A DNA stretch of 64,000 nt from Alphaproteobacteria bacterium (GCA_024742485.1 JANSYK010000003.1:558001-622000); one strand, 5' to 3'; positions 16,972-26,878 are shown, counted from the first letter of the stretch. The notes: generated from the letters alone by a model not told the origin. Made by a program: numbers and translations.

Positions 16972-19905
16972 ATGACCGGTGATCATCACTCCAACACAGT
17001 TTCTGCTGCGGCGCAGACCGTAGCCGTCGTCAGGTTCGACGGCGATGGCAAACTGGTCGACGCCAGCGGCGAATTTTGCGATTTGGCGAGTGTTGTTTCG
17101 GGTTCCGCGACGAGGTCGGAAATTCTTGGCGAATATCTCGACCGGTTTGAGACCATCAACAATGCGGATTTGCCCGAAGCGGCTGATGCAAGACAATCCT
17201 TGATTGACCGGTGGACAGAGCCCGCGAGTGCCGCGCTGGAAGGAAAAACAAAGCAGGGCCATTGGCAGCTCCTGTCATCCTGTCCGTTCCCGGACGGCGC
17301 ATCCATGTATATGAGCGTCAACATCGACCAGCAGAAAAGCGAACGGGATATGGCGCAATTCCTGGTCGATCAGATACCTCTGCCGATGTGGATGAATCGC
17401 GTCGAGGATGGTCTGGTCCTCTACGCAAACCCGGCCGTCAACAGACTTTACGGTGTCGAGGCGGACGTGGTGGAAGATCGTCACATCTTGGAAAACATGT
17501 TTGGAGCCGATGACAGTATCGAAATGCTCAAGACTCTGGAATCGAAAGGCTCGATCGAAAACTACCCAGTGAAAACCAAAACGACCTCTGGCCGTGAGCT
17601 TTGGGTCAATGGCTGCGCTCGTCTGGCGCAATTCCGTGGTGAGACCGTTGCGATATCTGCCATCCAGGATCTGACTGACCGAAGAGAACTGGAAGAGGAC
17701 ACGCTCAAGGCACGCGACATGCTGCGCGATGCGATCGAATCCCTGTCCGAGGGCTTTGCACTTTACGATGAAGACAGTCGCCTGGTGATGTGCAACAGCA
17801 GCTATCGCGAAATGAACCATGCGGTGGCCGATATCCTGGAACCCGGACTCGAATGGGAAATTCTGATGCGGGAAACCGCCCGTCGCGGCGTTTACGCCGA
17901 TGCCGTGGGTCGGGAGGCCGAATGGATTTCCGACCGCGTCGACAACGGGATCGAGTATATCCAGGATTTCGAACTGCAGCACACAGACGGATCCTGTTAC
18001 CTGGTTTCGGTGCATCCGACCAAACTCGGAGGTTTCGTCGTCACGCGTACCGATATCACCGACAAGAAACAGGCTGAAACCAATGAACGAGACGGTGATT
18101 TGCTGATCCGGCAGGTGCTGGAAGCAAGCCCTGCTGCGGTGGTCATGGCGCGGGTCGGAGATGGCGACATACTGTATCGGTCTCCGGCGGCTATGGAACT
18201 GTTTGGCAAGGTCAAGAACGTCAAGGAGTTCTTTCAAACCATTGATGATCGTGCTGACTACATCACGCGGTTGTTGGCTGATGGCCGCGTTGACGATTTC
18301 AAGCTCACACTGATCAATGCGCAGGGAAATGAATTCCCCGCCGCGGCCTATGGGCGATTTGCCGAATACAAGGGTGAGGAGGTTGCGGTCACCACGACCA
18401 TCGACCTGACCAGTCAAAATGAGGCGGAGGCACTTATCCGTCAGGTTCTTGAGGCCTGTCCTGTGCCCGTTCAGATGACCAATGCGGAAACCGGAAAGCT
18501 GCTGTTCAGGAGTCCGGAAACGACGGCGCTCTTTGGGGCTGTTGACTCATCGACGGAATATTATGTCGATCCGACCGCCCGCACCGATTATCTCAAGATC
18601 CTGCGTGAAAAGGGATGGGTGAACGAGCACAAGGCGTTGTTCCGGAACGCCAAGGGCGGACAATTCTGGGGGGCCGTGTCGGCGCGATTGATCCAATTCA
18701 AGGGTGAGCAGGTTATTGTCTCCAACACCCGCGATCTCACCGATGAACTCGCCATCCAGGAAGAACTCTCCAGCCAGCGCGAAATGCTGTTTCAAAATGA
18801 AAAAATGTCCGCTCTCGGGGAACTTCTGGCCGGGGTGGCCCATGAGCTCAACAACCCGCTTTCCATCGTGGTTGGCCACTCTTTGATGCTCCGTGAAGAA
18901 GCCCATGATCCTGATACCCTCAAGCGTATCGACAAGATCAGCAATGCGGCGGAACGATGTGCCAAAATTGTCAAAACCTTCCTTGCTATGGCCCGACAGC
19001 AGCCCAGCAAAATGGAGAATACGGACGTCAATGCGCTTATCTCCACGGCTGTCGATGTCGCCGGATATGGCAGTAAGGGCGAGGAATTGAGGATTGACTG
19101 CGACCTTGCAGCGGAACTGCCGGAAATCGTTGCTGACGGCGATCAGATTACCCAGGTGATCATCAATCTCATCATCAATGCCGAGCAGGCCATCGTCAGC
19201 AGCGGAAGCGGTGACATGATCATTGTCACAACGGGAATCGCCAAAACCGGCGAATCCGTCGAGATACACGTTACGGATAATGGACCGGGAATCCCCCAAA
19301 ACATCATGGCGCGGATCTTCGAGCCGTTCTTCACGACCAAGGATGTCGGCGATGGAACCGGAATCGGTTTGGCATTTTGCCATCGGATCATTCACTCCCA
19401 TGGCGGGCGGATTTGGGTGGATACGGAGTATAGCGGCGGCAGCCGTTTCGGAATTTCGCTGCCGATAACGGGCAGTGTGAGCGATGATGATAGCGATGGC
19501 GATGAATTGACACGATCGCGTGCCAATGTCCGGGCACTGATTGTCGATGACGAAAGGGAAGTTGCCGAGTTGATCACCGAAATCCTGAAGAAAGAGGGAT
19601 TTGTCGTCGACATGGCCCATTCGGGCACCAAGGCGGTTGAGATGCTGAAGACCAATCGCTACGATCTGTTGTTGAGCGATCTCAATATGCCGGAACTCGA
19701 TGGTCGCGGGCTCTATAAGGTCATTCGAGATGACTTTCCGGATCTGCTTGACCGGACGGCATTCATCACAGGTGATACGATGGGCTTTTCGTCCCAGGGC
19801 CTGCTGCAGGAATCCAAGAGACCTTATCTTGAAAAACCGGTTTCACCCTCTGAACTCCGCGAATTGGCTTACCGGCTTCTGAGCGACGAAAAAGAAAACG
19901 TGTAA
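16972..19905 (+). CDS. multi-PAS hybrid histidine kinase with C-terminal receiver
   Basis: 977 residues, no membrane segment, so a soluble sensor. Five PAS-like units can be delimited: about 13-120, 121-235, 245-365, 372-480 and 483-590; units four and five look like recent repeats ([14 protein letters not shown] versus [14 protein letters not shown]). The kinase core follows: [20 protein letters not shown] with His near 624, an N box ([10 protein letters not shown]), and DNGPGIP / FEPFFTTK / GTGIGLA ATP-binding boxes. The receiver domain (about 850-970) has the phospho-acceptor Asp903 in [13 protein letters not shown]. The next gene, an OmpR-type regulator, starts directly at the stop codon (TAAATG), so the pair probably works together in a phosphorelay. 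The signal is unknown. Confidence 0.9.
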   Translation: MTGDHHSNTVSAAAQTVAVVRFDGDGKLVDASGEFCDLASVVSGSATRSEILGEYLDRFETINNADLPEAADARQSLIDRWTEPASAALEGKTKQGHWQLLSSCPFPDGASMYMSVNIDQQKSERDMAQFLVDQIPLPMWMNRVEDGLVLYANPAVNRLYGVEADVVEDRHILENMFGADDSIEMLKTLESKGSIENYPVKTKTTSGRELWVNGCARLAQFRGETVAISAIQDLTDRRELEEDTLKARDMLRDAIESLSEGFALYDEDSRLVMCNSSYREMNHAVADILEPGLEWEILMRETARRGVYADAVGREAEWISDRVDNGIEYIQDFELQHTDGSCYLVSVHPTKLGGFVVTRTDITDKKQAETNERDGDLLIRQVLEASPAAVVMARVGDGDILYRSPAAMELFGKVKNVKEFFQTIDDRADYITRLLADGRVDDFKLTLINAQGNEFPAAAYGRFAEYKGEEVAVTTTIDLTSQNEAEALIRQVLEACPVPVQMTNAETGKLLFRSPETTALFGAVDSSTEYYVDPTARTDYLKILREKGWVNEHKALFRNAKGGQFWGAVSARLIQFKGEQVIVSNTRDLTDELAIQEELSSQREMLFQNEKMSALGELLAGVAHELNNPLSIVVGHSLMLREEAHDPDTLKRIDKISNAAERCAKIVKTFLAMARQQPSKMENTDVNALISTAVDVAGYGSKGEELRIDCDLAAELPEIVADGDQITQVIINLIINAEQAIVSSGSGDMIIVTTGIAKTGESVEIHVTDNGPGIPQNIMARIFEPFFTTKDVGDGTGIGLAFCHRIIHSHGGRIWVDTEYSGGSRFGISLPITGSVSDDDSDGDELTRSRANVRALIVDDEREVAELITEILKKEGFVVDMAHSGTKAVEMLKTNRYDLLLSDLNMPELDGRGLYKVIRDDFPDLLDRTAFITGDTMGFSSQGLLQESKRPYLEKPVSPSELRELAYRLLSDEKENV

Positions 19906-20625
19906 ATGGAAAACAGTCACTTTCACATACTCGTATGCGATGACGAGCTCGATGTTCGCGAAATGGTCCAGGAATACCTGAGCAAACGGGGCTTCAAGGT
20001 CTCCATGGCCTCCAGCAGCGATGAGTTGCGCGCGACGCTGTCCGTCAACACCATCGATCTGATCATCCTGGATATCAACATGCCGAGGGAGGACGGTTTG
20101 ACGACCTTGCGGTCGCTGAGGATTGACGACCAGACCCCCGTTGTCATGCTGACCGCCGCTGGTGAAGTGGTCGACCGTATCATCGGGCTGGAGATGGGTG
20201 CTGATGACTACCTTGGAAAGCCGGTCGATCTGCGCGAATTGGAGGCACGCATCAAGGCGGTTTTGCGCCGCAAGCAGTCGGATGAGCCAGCAACATCAAA
20301 CGCCAAAAAGACCGGGACTGCCAATTTCGGTGACTATGTTCTGGATATCGAGGCAGCCAAGATGCACGGGCCGGATGGCGAGGAAGTTGCGCTGACGGCG
20401 ATGGAATTCAACTTGCTCAAGGCTTTTGCCGACAACCGGGGACGGGTTCTGAACCGCGACCAAATCCTGGAACAGGCCCATGATCGGACCTGGGATCCTT
20501 TCGACCGCAGCATCGATATCCGGATTTCAAGGTTACGCCGCAAGATCGAGAAGAACCCGGAAAAGCCGTCGATCATCAAGACCGTCCGCGGCATCGGATA
20601 TATCTACGATCCGGACAAGAATTGA
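19906..20625 (+). CDS. OmpR-family response regulator, partner of the hybrid kinase
   Basis: 239 residues: a receiver domain with Asp56 in LIILDINMP and the Lys of LGKPVDL, and a C-terminal winged helix (about 135-235) with ISRLRRKIEKNPEKPSIIKTVRGIGYIYD-type sequence. Its ATG follows the kinase stop codon with no gap. The acidic pair DDE at the receiver N-terminus is intact, so it should be phosphorylatable. It is likely to bind DNA as a dimer at direct repeats; targets unknown. It converges on sufE with a 48-bp gap. Confidence 0.92.
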   Translation: MENSHFHILVCDDELDVREMVQEYLSKRGFKVSMASSSDELRATLSVNTIDLIILDINMPREDGLTTLRSLRIDDQTPVVMLTAAGEVVDRIIGLEMGADDYLGKPVDLRELEARIKAVLRRKQSDEPATSNAKKTGTANFGDYVLDIEAAKMHGPDGEEVALTAMEFNLLKAFADNRGRVLNRDQILEQAHDRTWDPFDRSIDIRISRLRRKIEKNPEKPSIIKTVRGIGYIYDPDKN

Positions 20626-20673
20626 CGGCATCGGGCACCAAATGCGCCTCGTCTCCAGTCGGCAGTGCCGGCT

Positions 20674-21114
20674 CTAGTTCGAAATCGCCGTTTTTGCAGC
20701 AGCCGCAGCGGCCTCTTGCTTGATCCGCTTGACCATTGAACGAAGGCCATTTGCCCGCTGTGGGGTCAGATGTTCGATCAATCCCAATTGGCCGAATAAC
20801 GCACTTTCGTCCAGTGTCAGGATTTCAGATGCCTTCTTGCCCGAGCAGGCGGCCAACATGATGGCCACGAGCCCGCGAACGATATGGGCGTCGGAATCAC
20901 CCTTGAAGGTCAAAACCGGATCATCGGGATTCGTTCGGTCAACAGTATGTGTCAACCAGACCTGGCTGACGCAACCCTGTACCTTGTTGGTGTCGGTTTT
21001 GTCACTTTCCGGCATTTCATCCAGCGAGCGGCCCAACTCTATGACGTAGCGATACCGGTCTTCCCAATCGTCCAGAAACTCAAAATTTCCGACTATGTCG
21101 TCAAGCGTTGCCAT
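20674..21114 (-). CDS. sufE: SufE-family cysteine desulfuration protein
   Basis: 146 residues. SufE accepts sulfur from the desulfurase SufS during Fe-S cluster assembly. The acceptor cysteine is Cys48 in KVQGCVSQVWL, the signature of the family; the N-terminal helix FEFLDDWEDRYRYVIELGR is also typical. A low-complexity Ala-rich tail ends the protein. No suf operon is nearby. In the same strand direction a DUF5330 gene lies upstream. Confidence 0.9.
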   Translation of the reverse strand: MATLDDIVGNFEFLDDWEDRYRYVIELGRSLDEMPESDKTDTNKVQGCVSQVWLTHTVDRTNPDDPVLTFKGDSDAHIVRGLVAIMLAACSGKKASEILTLDESALFGQLGLIEHLTPQRANGLRSMVKRIKQEAAAAAAKTAISN

Positions 21115-21200
21115 GTCGACCCTTTGTGTTCAGTCATCTGGCTCTATAGGGAAGTTAAGGCAGCAACGCACGAAAAAAAGTCGGGAACACCGAGTGGTGG

Positions 21201-21506
21201 TCAGTTTTCTGACGGTACACTTTCATCATCGGCGGCACGCAGCAGCAATTCCAGAGCCAGGCGCGCGCCCTTTTCGGTATCCAGTTCGATGGTCGACAAG
21301 GCATTGGCGGCGCGTTCACAAACGCCGGGTTGTTCAGTGCACAGCCGAGAAACCTGCGCTATCACATCGCTCGTCTTGACGGACGAGGTTGTCGTTGAGC
21401 GGTCGATTGGGGCTGCCGATTTGCTGTCCGATTTGTGGATCGCATCCTCCGGCAGGAAAAGCAGGACAACCATGAACCAGAAAATCGCCTTGATGACAAA
21501 ACGCAT
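21201..21506 (-). CDS. DUF5330-type small membrane-anchored protein
   Basis: 101 residues from the Met at 21506. A longer reading frame exists, but this start gives a clean N-terminal hydrophobic anchor, MRFVIKAIFWFMVVLLFLP. The rest is polar, with a conserved-looking segment around SRLCTEQPGVCERA carrying two cysteines. I recognise it as resembling the DUF5330 family of Hyphomicrobiales, with no known function. It is divergent from a histidine kinase gene. Confidence 0.7.
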   Translation of the reverse strand: MRFVIKAIFWFMVVLLFLPEDAIHKSDSKSAAPIDRSTTTSSVKTSDVIAQVSRLCTEQPGVCERAANALSTIELDTEKGARLALELLLRAADDESVPSEN

Positions 21507-21732
21507 CGAACACTCCCAGGCTGCGTCCGGAAAAGGGGCGTTGTCTGTATTGTGACCCCAACCGTGCCCATAAGACGCCAAATAGATGAAGATATTCTTG
21601 TCCCTGCTCCGACGCCGGTGACCATGCATTAACCATGTTTCCCAATGCTCCTGTGGGAAGACGCGATCGCGCACCCATATTCACGAAATCGTCCGGATCG
21701 ACGCCCTCTTTTATCTATTCCTTAAGCTGGTT

Positions 21733-23637
21733 TTGCGATGGTGCGGTGGCCAGAACAACAAGCGTATCGAGTATTCAGTGGGCATCAGGGCAACCAGCAC
21801 GTTAGTAAAGGACACAGCCGAGGTTTTTCGGCAGGTGGTATCGACCTGGGTTCATCGCGACATTCGTGACGAAACCGAACAGGCCCTTCACTGCGCCCTG
21901 ATGATGCGTCTGATGGCGATTGCCGCGCTCCCGGTTATTGTTCTTCCGGTGGCCCTTCTGTCCTATTTCAGCCCGCAACAACTCATTCCAGCCGTCCTGG
22001 TCGTTTCTGCCCTGTCGCTTCTTCTGGTGGGCTATCTTGCTCAGACTGGACGTTGGGTGCAGACCGCCATGGCCGCATTGTTCGGTGCCGCAGCCGCAAT
22101 GGCGGCATTGGTAAGCGTGACCGGTGGCTTGACATCGCCATTTCTGTTCTGGGTCCTGGTGCTGCCGGTGGAGGCTGCATGGTTGGCGAGGAGCCGCAAG
22201 GCGCTGGCGACGGGACTGTTGGCCCTGGTCACCTCGGTCGGACTTGTTGCTGTCGCGCAGTTGATGTGGCCGCAGTCCCTGGCGCCCACCGTCGATAATC
22301 ATGTTTTTGGCGCAGTCGCCTCGATTGCCGGTCTGGTTCTCTATGCTGCGATGATGGGCGCCCGTCTGCTGAAAACGCCGGTGCAACCAGAAAACCCCGC
22401 CCAGCAAGATGATACGGGCGTGCGCTCCATGCTGAACCGGTTGCCCGGTCTTGTGACTTTCCATGACAGCAAGTCCGGTGTGTGCGCCGTCCATGGGTCC
22501 GATGCCAAACAGTTGATGAATACCGTTGGTGAGCTGTCTGGAGGCGGTTTTGCCGAGCATATACATGTTTCAGATCGAATCGAATTTCTGCAGGCCATCG
22601 ATCAATTGCGGACAGGCCAGGACACGCGCTCACTCATCGTGCGGATGCGCAACCGCATGAGTGCAACGGCGGAGGATCAATTTCGTCACTGGTCCATACA
22701 GCTGGTCGCATTGCGTGACCGTCACAATCGCTACAATGGCTTCATTGCACAGTCCCGCGACATCACGTCGGAAATCGAATTGCGCCGCTCCTATGTGCGC
22801 AAGGTCGGAGAGGCTGAGGCTGCCAATGAGGCCAAGACGCGGTTCCTGGCTGCCGTCAGCCATGAGCTCAGGACGCCACTGAACGCGATCCTCGGTTTTT
22901 CCGATATTCTGACCAGCGGCATCTGCGGCAACCCGCTGGACGACAAGCAATCCGAATATGTCGGTCTCATACGCCAGTCCGGACAGCATTTGCTCTCGGT
23001 GATCAACTCGATGCTGGATCTGAGCAAGATCGATGCCGGACGTTATGAACTGAATCTCGAACCCTTTGACATTCGAGAGGCCATACAAAATTGCGAAGCC
23101 ATGCTGAGCCAGCAGGCGCGCGACAACAAGATTGTCTTGACGACCCGCGTCGCCAAGGGCCATGTCCAACTGACCGCCTGCCGCCGTGCCGTGCAGCAGG
23201 TTCTGATCAATCTGATGGCCAACGCCATCAAGTTTACCGATGAAAACGGTGTGGTGACCGTTGACGCGATGGACCATGACGGGTTTACCCGCATAACCGT
23301 GTCGGACACCGGCATTGGAATGAGCCAAGAGGATCTGCAGAAAATTGGCTCGCCATTCGTCCAGATACAGGCAGACCATGCCCGCCAATATGAAGGGACC
23401 GGACTGGGTCTGAGCCTGGTAAAGGGACTGATCGACCTGCACGAAGGACAGTTTGCCGTTGAAAGCAGTCCCGGAGTCGGTACAACCGTGACGGTTGATT
23501 TGCCGCTTGGTGGGCCGCGCGAGGCGGCCGAGCAGGGCGAAACGCACGCCGCGTCCAAAATGGAGTTTCCGCCGCGGTTGGCACCGGCAACACAAAGCGA
23601 TACGGAGGATGTCCATGACCAGGCAAAAACGGCCTGA
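21733..23637 (+). CDS. membrane histidine kinase of the DivJ/PleC/CbrA type
   Basis: Up to 634 residues; the exact start is uncertain and could lie downstream. About six membrane helices (residues about 57-215) are followed by a PAS-like region (about 230-350) and a kinase core: FLAAVSHELRTPLNAILGFSDIL (about 373-395), the N box LINLMANAIKF, and DTGIGMSQ / GTGLGLSLV. The extended H box and spacing match the alphaproteobacterial cell-cycle kinases that act on DivK/PleD. CbrA is one possibility, held loosely. The gene overlaps the following peptidoglycan-binding protein by 23 bp, so translation is coupled. Confidence 0.85.
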   Translation: MRWCGGQNNKRIEYSVGIRATSTLVKDTAEVFRQVVSTWVHRDIRDETEQALHCALMMRLMAIAALPVIVLPVALLSYFSPQQLIPAVLVVSALSLLLVGYLAQTGRWVQTAMAALFGAAAAMAALVSVTGGLTSPFLFWVLVLPVEAAWLARSRKALATGLLALVTSVGLVAVAQLMWPQSLAPTVDNHVFGAVASIAGLVLYAAMMGARLLKTPVQPENPAQQDDTGVRSMLNRLPGLVTFHDSKSGVCAVHGSDAKQLMNTVGELSGGGFAEHIHVSDRIEFLQAIDQLRTGQDTRSLIVRMRNRMSATAEDQFRHWSIQLVALRDRHNRYNGFIAQSRDITSEIELRRSYVRKVGEAEAANEAKTRFLAAVSHELRTPLNAILGFSDILTSGICGNPLDDKQSEYVGLIRQSGQHLLSVINSMLDLSKIDAGRYELNLEPFDIREAIQNCEAMLSQQARDNKIVLTTRVAKGHVQLTACRRAVQQVLINLMANAIKFTDENGVVTVDAMDHDGFTRITVSDTGIGMSQEDLQKIGSPFVQIQADHARQYEGTGLGLSLVKGLIDLHEGQFAVESSPGVGTTVTVDLPLGGPREAAEQGETHAASKMEFPPRLAPATQSDTEDVHDQAKTA

Positions 23638-24451
23638 TAGAGGTTCCAACCGATTGTCGATCGTCAAGCGTGTCCTGCATGCCAGCGGCAACGCCATTTC
23701 ACGACACCCGTCCATCGCCGGTGGCGCCGCCTTGATCGCGGTAACATTCGCGTATGTGTCAATGAACGCCATGTATCAACCCGGCAAACATCCAGCACCC
23801 TGGTTTGACACCCGCACTGGTGCGCAAGTTGCTGTCGCAAATCCACCCAGAAACGTCCCGGTGCCTGAAAGCCGCGTGACAACCTTCAAGATCGAACGCA
23901 GCGATCCACAAAGCACCGCCAGCATTCCTGCAGTGCCAAATCCGCTGAAAAACGACACCGTCTTCCAGCTGCAGAAAGCCATGCGGGCCATGGGTGTTTA
24001 TCACGGGGCAGCTGATGGTGTTGCGGGTCCACAGACCCGAAATGCCATAGAGATGTATCAGGTGCAGGCCGGTATGACACCGACCGGCAAGCCAACCGAT
24101 GACCTGCTGGTTCATGTCCTGATGTCCAATCTGACGGACATTGCGACGCCGCGGAAGCGCCCGTCCGCAAATCGCCCAAATGTTGCCAAGTCACAGATTT
24201 GGTCGCGGTCGCAGTCGATCACGATTGAACAGCAATCCGTTCCTGCAAAGCCGGACCCGGTTGCCGATCTCATTGTCAACATTCAGAAAGGCCTCAGCAA
24301 TATCGCCTATTCCGAAGTTGAAGTAGATGGTGTGGTGGGGGCTCAGACGAGCACGGCAATCGCCCATTTCCAGAAGCATTATCGCTTGCCGGTAACGGGC
24401 AAGCCCGAACGCGTGGTCCTGGAAAAACTCAAGGAAATTGGCGCGTTGTAA
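23615..24451 (+). CDS. peptidoglycan-binding domain protein, membrane-anchored
   Basis: 278 residues from ATG 23615, chosen because GGAGG lies 6 bases upstream; another ATG two codons earlier overlaps that site. A single hydrophobic segment (about 33-50) anchors it in the inner membrane. Two peptidoglycan-binding type 1 repeats follow: FQLQKAMRAMGVYHGAADGV (about 120-170) and LIVNIQKGLSNIAYSEVEVDGVVGAQT (about 215-275). The linker is Pro/Lys/Arg-rich. It overlaps the upstream kinase gene, which suggests a functional link between cell-cycle signalling and the cell wall; that is inference from gene order. Confidence 0.85.
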   Translation: MTRQKRPDRGSNRLSIVKRVLHASGNAISRHPSIAGGAALIAVTFAYVSMNAMYQPGKHPAPWFDTRTGAQVAVANPPRNVPVPESRVTTFKIERSDPQSTASIPAVPNPLKNDTVFQLQKAMRAMGVYHGAADGVAGPQTRNAIEMYQVQAGMTPTGKPTDDLLVHVLMSNLTDIATPRKRPSANRPNVAKSQIWSRSQSITIEQQSVPAKPDPVADLIVNIQKGLSNIAYSEVEVDGVVGAQTSTAIAHFQKHYRLPVTGKPERVVLEKLKEIGAL

Positions 24452-24477
24452 GGTCGCAACGGCGTCGGACTTCGATC

Positions 24478-24834
24478 ATGATGCGTTTGACATCCGATCT
24501 TTGGGTCAGGGCGCTGATGCGGCGTGTCTTTGCTGACGGTGGATTTGCGGCGATTGAGAAAGCCGGTTCACCGGAAGCCGGTGCGATCTTCATCAAGGTC
24601 CGTGACAGGAGCGGCGAAGTTACGCTTTTGGGGCCTGCGCCGCAAAGCCTGTTTGAGGGTGACAATTCCGGTGACCGGCTGTTTGAACAGCGTCTTGCCG
24701 AAGGGGGAGAAGGTGAGGCTGCCGCCGTGCTGGTGCGTGAAACCAATTTCGACCCGGACCTGTGGGTTGTCGAAATTGAAACCGATCATCCCGGAAATTT
24801 CGTTGAGATTACGCCCGCCGCGCCTGATGTCTGA
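24478..24834 (+). CDS. DUF1491-family protein
   Basis: 118 residues (the start may be the second Met at 24481). The opening RLTSDLWVRALMRRVFADGGFAAIEKAG and the later PDLWVVEIE match the DUF1491 family found across alphaproteobacteria, with no assigned function. No signal peptide or membrane segment. It is 26 bp after the peptidoglycan-binding gene and its 3' end overlaps the opposing DUF2336 gene by 26 bp. Confidence 0.85.
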   Translation: MMRLTSDLWVRALMRRVFADGGFAAIEKAGSPEAGAIFIKVRDRSGEVTLLGPAPQSLFEGDNSGDRLFEQRLAEGGEGEAAAVLVRETNFDPDLWVVEIETDHPGNFVEITPAAPDV

Positions 24835-25840
24835 CGGTCCTGTTGCTGCGGTCCGCTGTGGTTACCGGGCGGTCTGACGGAAGTTTGCTGACCCGGTGTG
24901 GAATGTCGACGGTCAGCGGCTGGTGGAGCGCTTTGCGATTGTCAGCATCCTCATTGGCCCGTCGCCACGCATCCACCTTGCGGATGCTTTCTGTCTGGTC
25001 GCAGCTTTCCAGAACCATGCGGGAATGGGAAACGCCATCCAACTCGGATTGCAGATGGGGAAATACGCCTTCCAGCACCGCCACGGCGTGCTGATCGCTC
25101 ACGGGAAGGGAGCGCAAAGCCACCGCAAGCTGCCGTCCGGAGATGTCGAGCATGATGCGGTCTGTCAATGATGCGTTGGATCTGAGCGCCAATGCGAGGC
25201 AATCGGCAAACCGCAACCGATTGGGGCTGGCGGCTTGCATGACGAGCAGTTTGCCCAGCGTATCCTTCTGGTCCACGGCATTGGGCTTGGATTGGCGTAT
25301 ATCAAGGGCCATGCCCTTCAACCGGGTTCGCAAGGCTTCCTCGTTCCGTGCCCGGAGTTCCGGTTTCCTGTCGATCCGTTCCCCGTCATCCGTTGGGACG
25401 GTTCCACGCACTCTCAAGGAGCGCATAATGGCAATATCGTCAAGTGAGACAAGAGCGGTAATGACAGGTTCGGAAAGCGCCTTGCGCCGCGAGATGGCGC
25501 GTCCATGACCGACGCCATGTCGGGCGATGACCGTGAGCAGGACTGTGTCACTCGCGCAGTCGCTGAGGGCAAGAAAGGGCGCTGCAACACGAACCGGCTG
25601 CTCGGCAATGGTTGCCGATACACTCTCCGGCACATCAGGAAGGCGGGACAAGGCAGCCGCCGCGGTTCGTTTCGTTTCATCCTGCGTGTGCGGGAAGAGC
25701 GCCAGGAACAGATCGGAGAACTGCCTGCGGTCAACAGAGGTTGGATGATGCAGGGCCTCGAATCCGGCAATGGCTGCCAGGAGCGAAGCGTCCTTTCGTG
25801 CGGACTGGCCCGCTCTTTCCAGGTCGCGAAATCGATCCAA
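24809..25840 (-). CDS. DUF2336-family protein
   Basis: 343 residues, largely helical, without signal peptide. The repeated helices around FLALFPHTQDETKRTAAAALSRLPDVPESV (about 48-77) and the His-Gly-rich VIARHGVGHGRAI match DUF2336 proteins of Hyphomicrobiales. The function is unknown. A TTAG-N7-TTAAC sequence resembling a CtrA box lies 55 bp upstream of the start codon. The 3' end overlaps the DUF1491 gene tail to tail. Confidence 0.78.
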   Translation of the reverse strand: MDRFRDLERAGQSARKDASLLAAIAGFEALHHPTSVDRRQFSDLFLALFPHTQDETKRTAAAALSRLPDVPESVSATIAEQPVRVAAPFLALSDCASDTVLLTVIARHGVGHGRAISRRKALSEPVITALVSLDDIAIMRSLRVRGTVPTDDGERIDRKPELRARNEEALRTRLKGMALDIRQSKPNAVDQKDTLGKLLVMQAASPNRLRFADCLALALRSNASLTDRIMLDISGRQLAVALRSLPVSDQHAVAVLEGVFPHLQSELDGVSHSRMVLESCDQTESIRKVDAWRRANEDADNRKALHQPLTVDIPHRVSKLPSDRPVTTADRSNRTVRHQARRA

Positions 25841-25894
25841 AACTCAATACCCAATACGCGTGACTCTCTCATCCCTCACATTAGAAGCAATTAT

Positions 25895-25910
25895 TTAGCA
25901 AACTGTTAAC
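25895..25910. promoter_or_regulatory. CtrA-like box upstream of the DUF2336 gene
   Basis: TTAG-CAAACTG-TTAAC differs from the alphaproteobacterial CtrA consensus TTAA-N7-TTAAC by one base. It lies in a 253-bp AT-rich gap, 55 bp before the DUF2336 start. Confidence 0.4.
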
Positions 25911-26093
25911 TATCACCTGATTGAATCGGATTGTTCGCGTGGGATCAATCGAATCGAAACAGTGATTTTTCCCGGAGCGCTATGAGCCGCGCTGACCATG
26001 TGTACAGTATTTGCGCAACATGAACGCTACTAAGATGCACCGGTAGTCTCATCGATGGGGGTGGTGTCGGCGCATTCAATTGGGGGAAATCCC

Positions 26094-26270
26094 ATGGCTG
26101 AAATCATTCATTTGCACAAGCAGGCAAGAGGGCGCAAACCGCGGGAGCGATCTTTCGAAGCTGTTGCCGGCGAAGCCAAGATCCTGTTGTTCACCGGTGT
26201 TCGCTATGAGCGGGCTGCACCTGGCACTCCGGTTACAAAGCGAGGCGGCAAGCGCATAACAAGCCGCTAG
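26094..26270 (+). CDS. small basic conserved protein
   Basis: 58 residues from ATG 26094, which follows the ribosome-binding site TGGGGGAAAT; the longer frame starting at 26055 lacks one. The sequence MAEIIHLHKQ... with RGRKPRERS and a basic C-terminus (KRGGKRITSR) suggests a soluble nucleic-acid-associated or ribosome-associated small protein. I do not recognise a named family. It stands alone between DUF2336 and DUF1254 genes and is followed by a hairpin. Confidence 0.6.
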   Translation: MAEIIHLHKQARGRKPRERSFEAVAGEAKILLFTGVRYERAAPGTPVTKRGGKRITSR

Positions 26271-26298
26271 CCGATCCAGCCCTCCCGGTATCATCTAG

Positions 26299-26323
26299 AC
26301 CGCGAGAGGTGGTATCGCGGTTT
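26299..26323 (+). terminator. probable terminator of the small basic gene
   Basis: ACCGCGA and TCGCGGT form a 7-bp stem around a 9-base loop, followed by TTT, 28 bp after the stop codon. The T-run is short, so termination may be partial. Confidence 0.5.
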
Positions 26324-26332
26324 GGGCTGATA

Positions 26333-26878
26333 TTAGAATGCCGAAGTTGGCTGACAGATCGCCTCGTTCAGAAATTCCCTGGTGATGGTTCCCCAGCTAC
26401 CGTCGGGGGCGACAGCCCGCAAAACCAGATATCCGGACGTATCCGGAGACTCGATAAGCACTGACTCGGCCAGTTCTTCGGGAAGGCTTTTTCGAAATCC
26501 GATCATTTGCAGTGGTGTCACGACCACGATATCCAGGGCTGTGTCGGTACCTGTTCTGTCGTTCATGCTGTATATCTCGTTGGCCGAGGGGTCGAAAATG
26601 GAAAGCGACCAATAGGGCACATTGCCGATGGCGGTCACGCGTATCGGTTCCTGGGTGATATCAAAGCGGCATACCGCCACCCGGGCAAAGGGATTGGCCG
26701 AGGCCAGCCCATCGGGCTTGCGAACCGGTAGAATGTGAAAGAAGTCTGCGGCGCCCAATGCCCTGATGCGTGTCCAGGCATCACGGTCTGCATAGGCCGG
26801 TATCGATAGAATGATGACAATGTGCAGCAGCGCGGCGCCAAACACTCCGGCCAGCAATACAAAAAGTGGCTTACCCAT
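26333..26878 (-). CDS. DUF1254-domain protein
   Basis: 181 residues. An N-terminal hydrophobic helix (LFVLLAGVFGAALLHIVIILSI, about 4-25) anchors or exports it. The conserved part includes DPSANEIYSMNDRTG and VVVTPLQMIGFRKSLPEEL. In Hyphomicrobiales DUF1254 and DUF1214 domains are often encoded by adjacent genes, as here, while other bacteria fuse them. It overlaps the upstream DUF1214 gene by 8 bp. Function unknown; the envelope location is inferred. Confidence 0.8.
   Translation of the reverse strand: MGKPLFVLLAGVFGAALLHIVIILSIPAYADRDAWTRIRALGAADFFHILPVRKPDGLASANPFARVAVCRFDITQEPIRVTAIGNVPYWSLSIFDPSANEIYSMNDRTGTDTALDIVVVTPLQMIGFRKSLPEELAESVLIESPDTSGYLVLRAVAPDGSWGTITREFLNEAICQPTSAF

Noticed and set aside
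17275-18417. 380-codon open frame antisense to the hybrid kinase
   Set aside because: Mirror of a high-GC coding frame; the plus strand has continuous PAS and kinase domains.
20657-20674. AGTCGGCA/TGCCGGCT palindrome between the regulator and sufE as a terminator
   Set aside because: The loop would be one base and no T-run follows.
22630-23772. 380-codon open frame antisense to the membrane kinase and peptidoglycan-binding gene
   Set aside because: No domain; both opposite genes have clear signatures.
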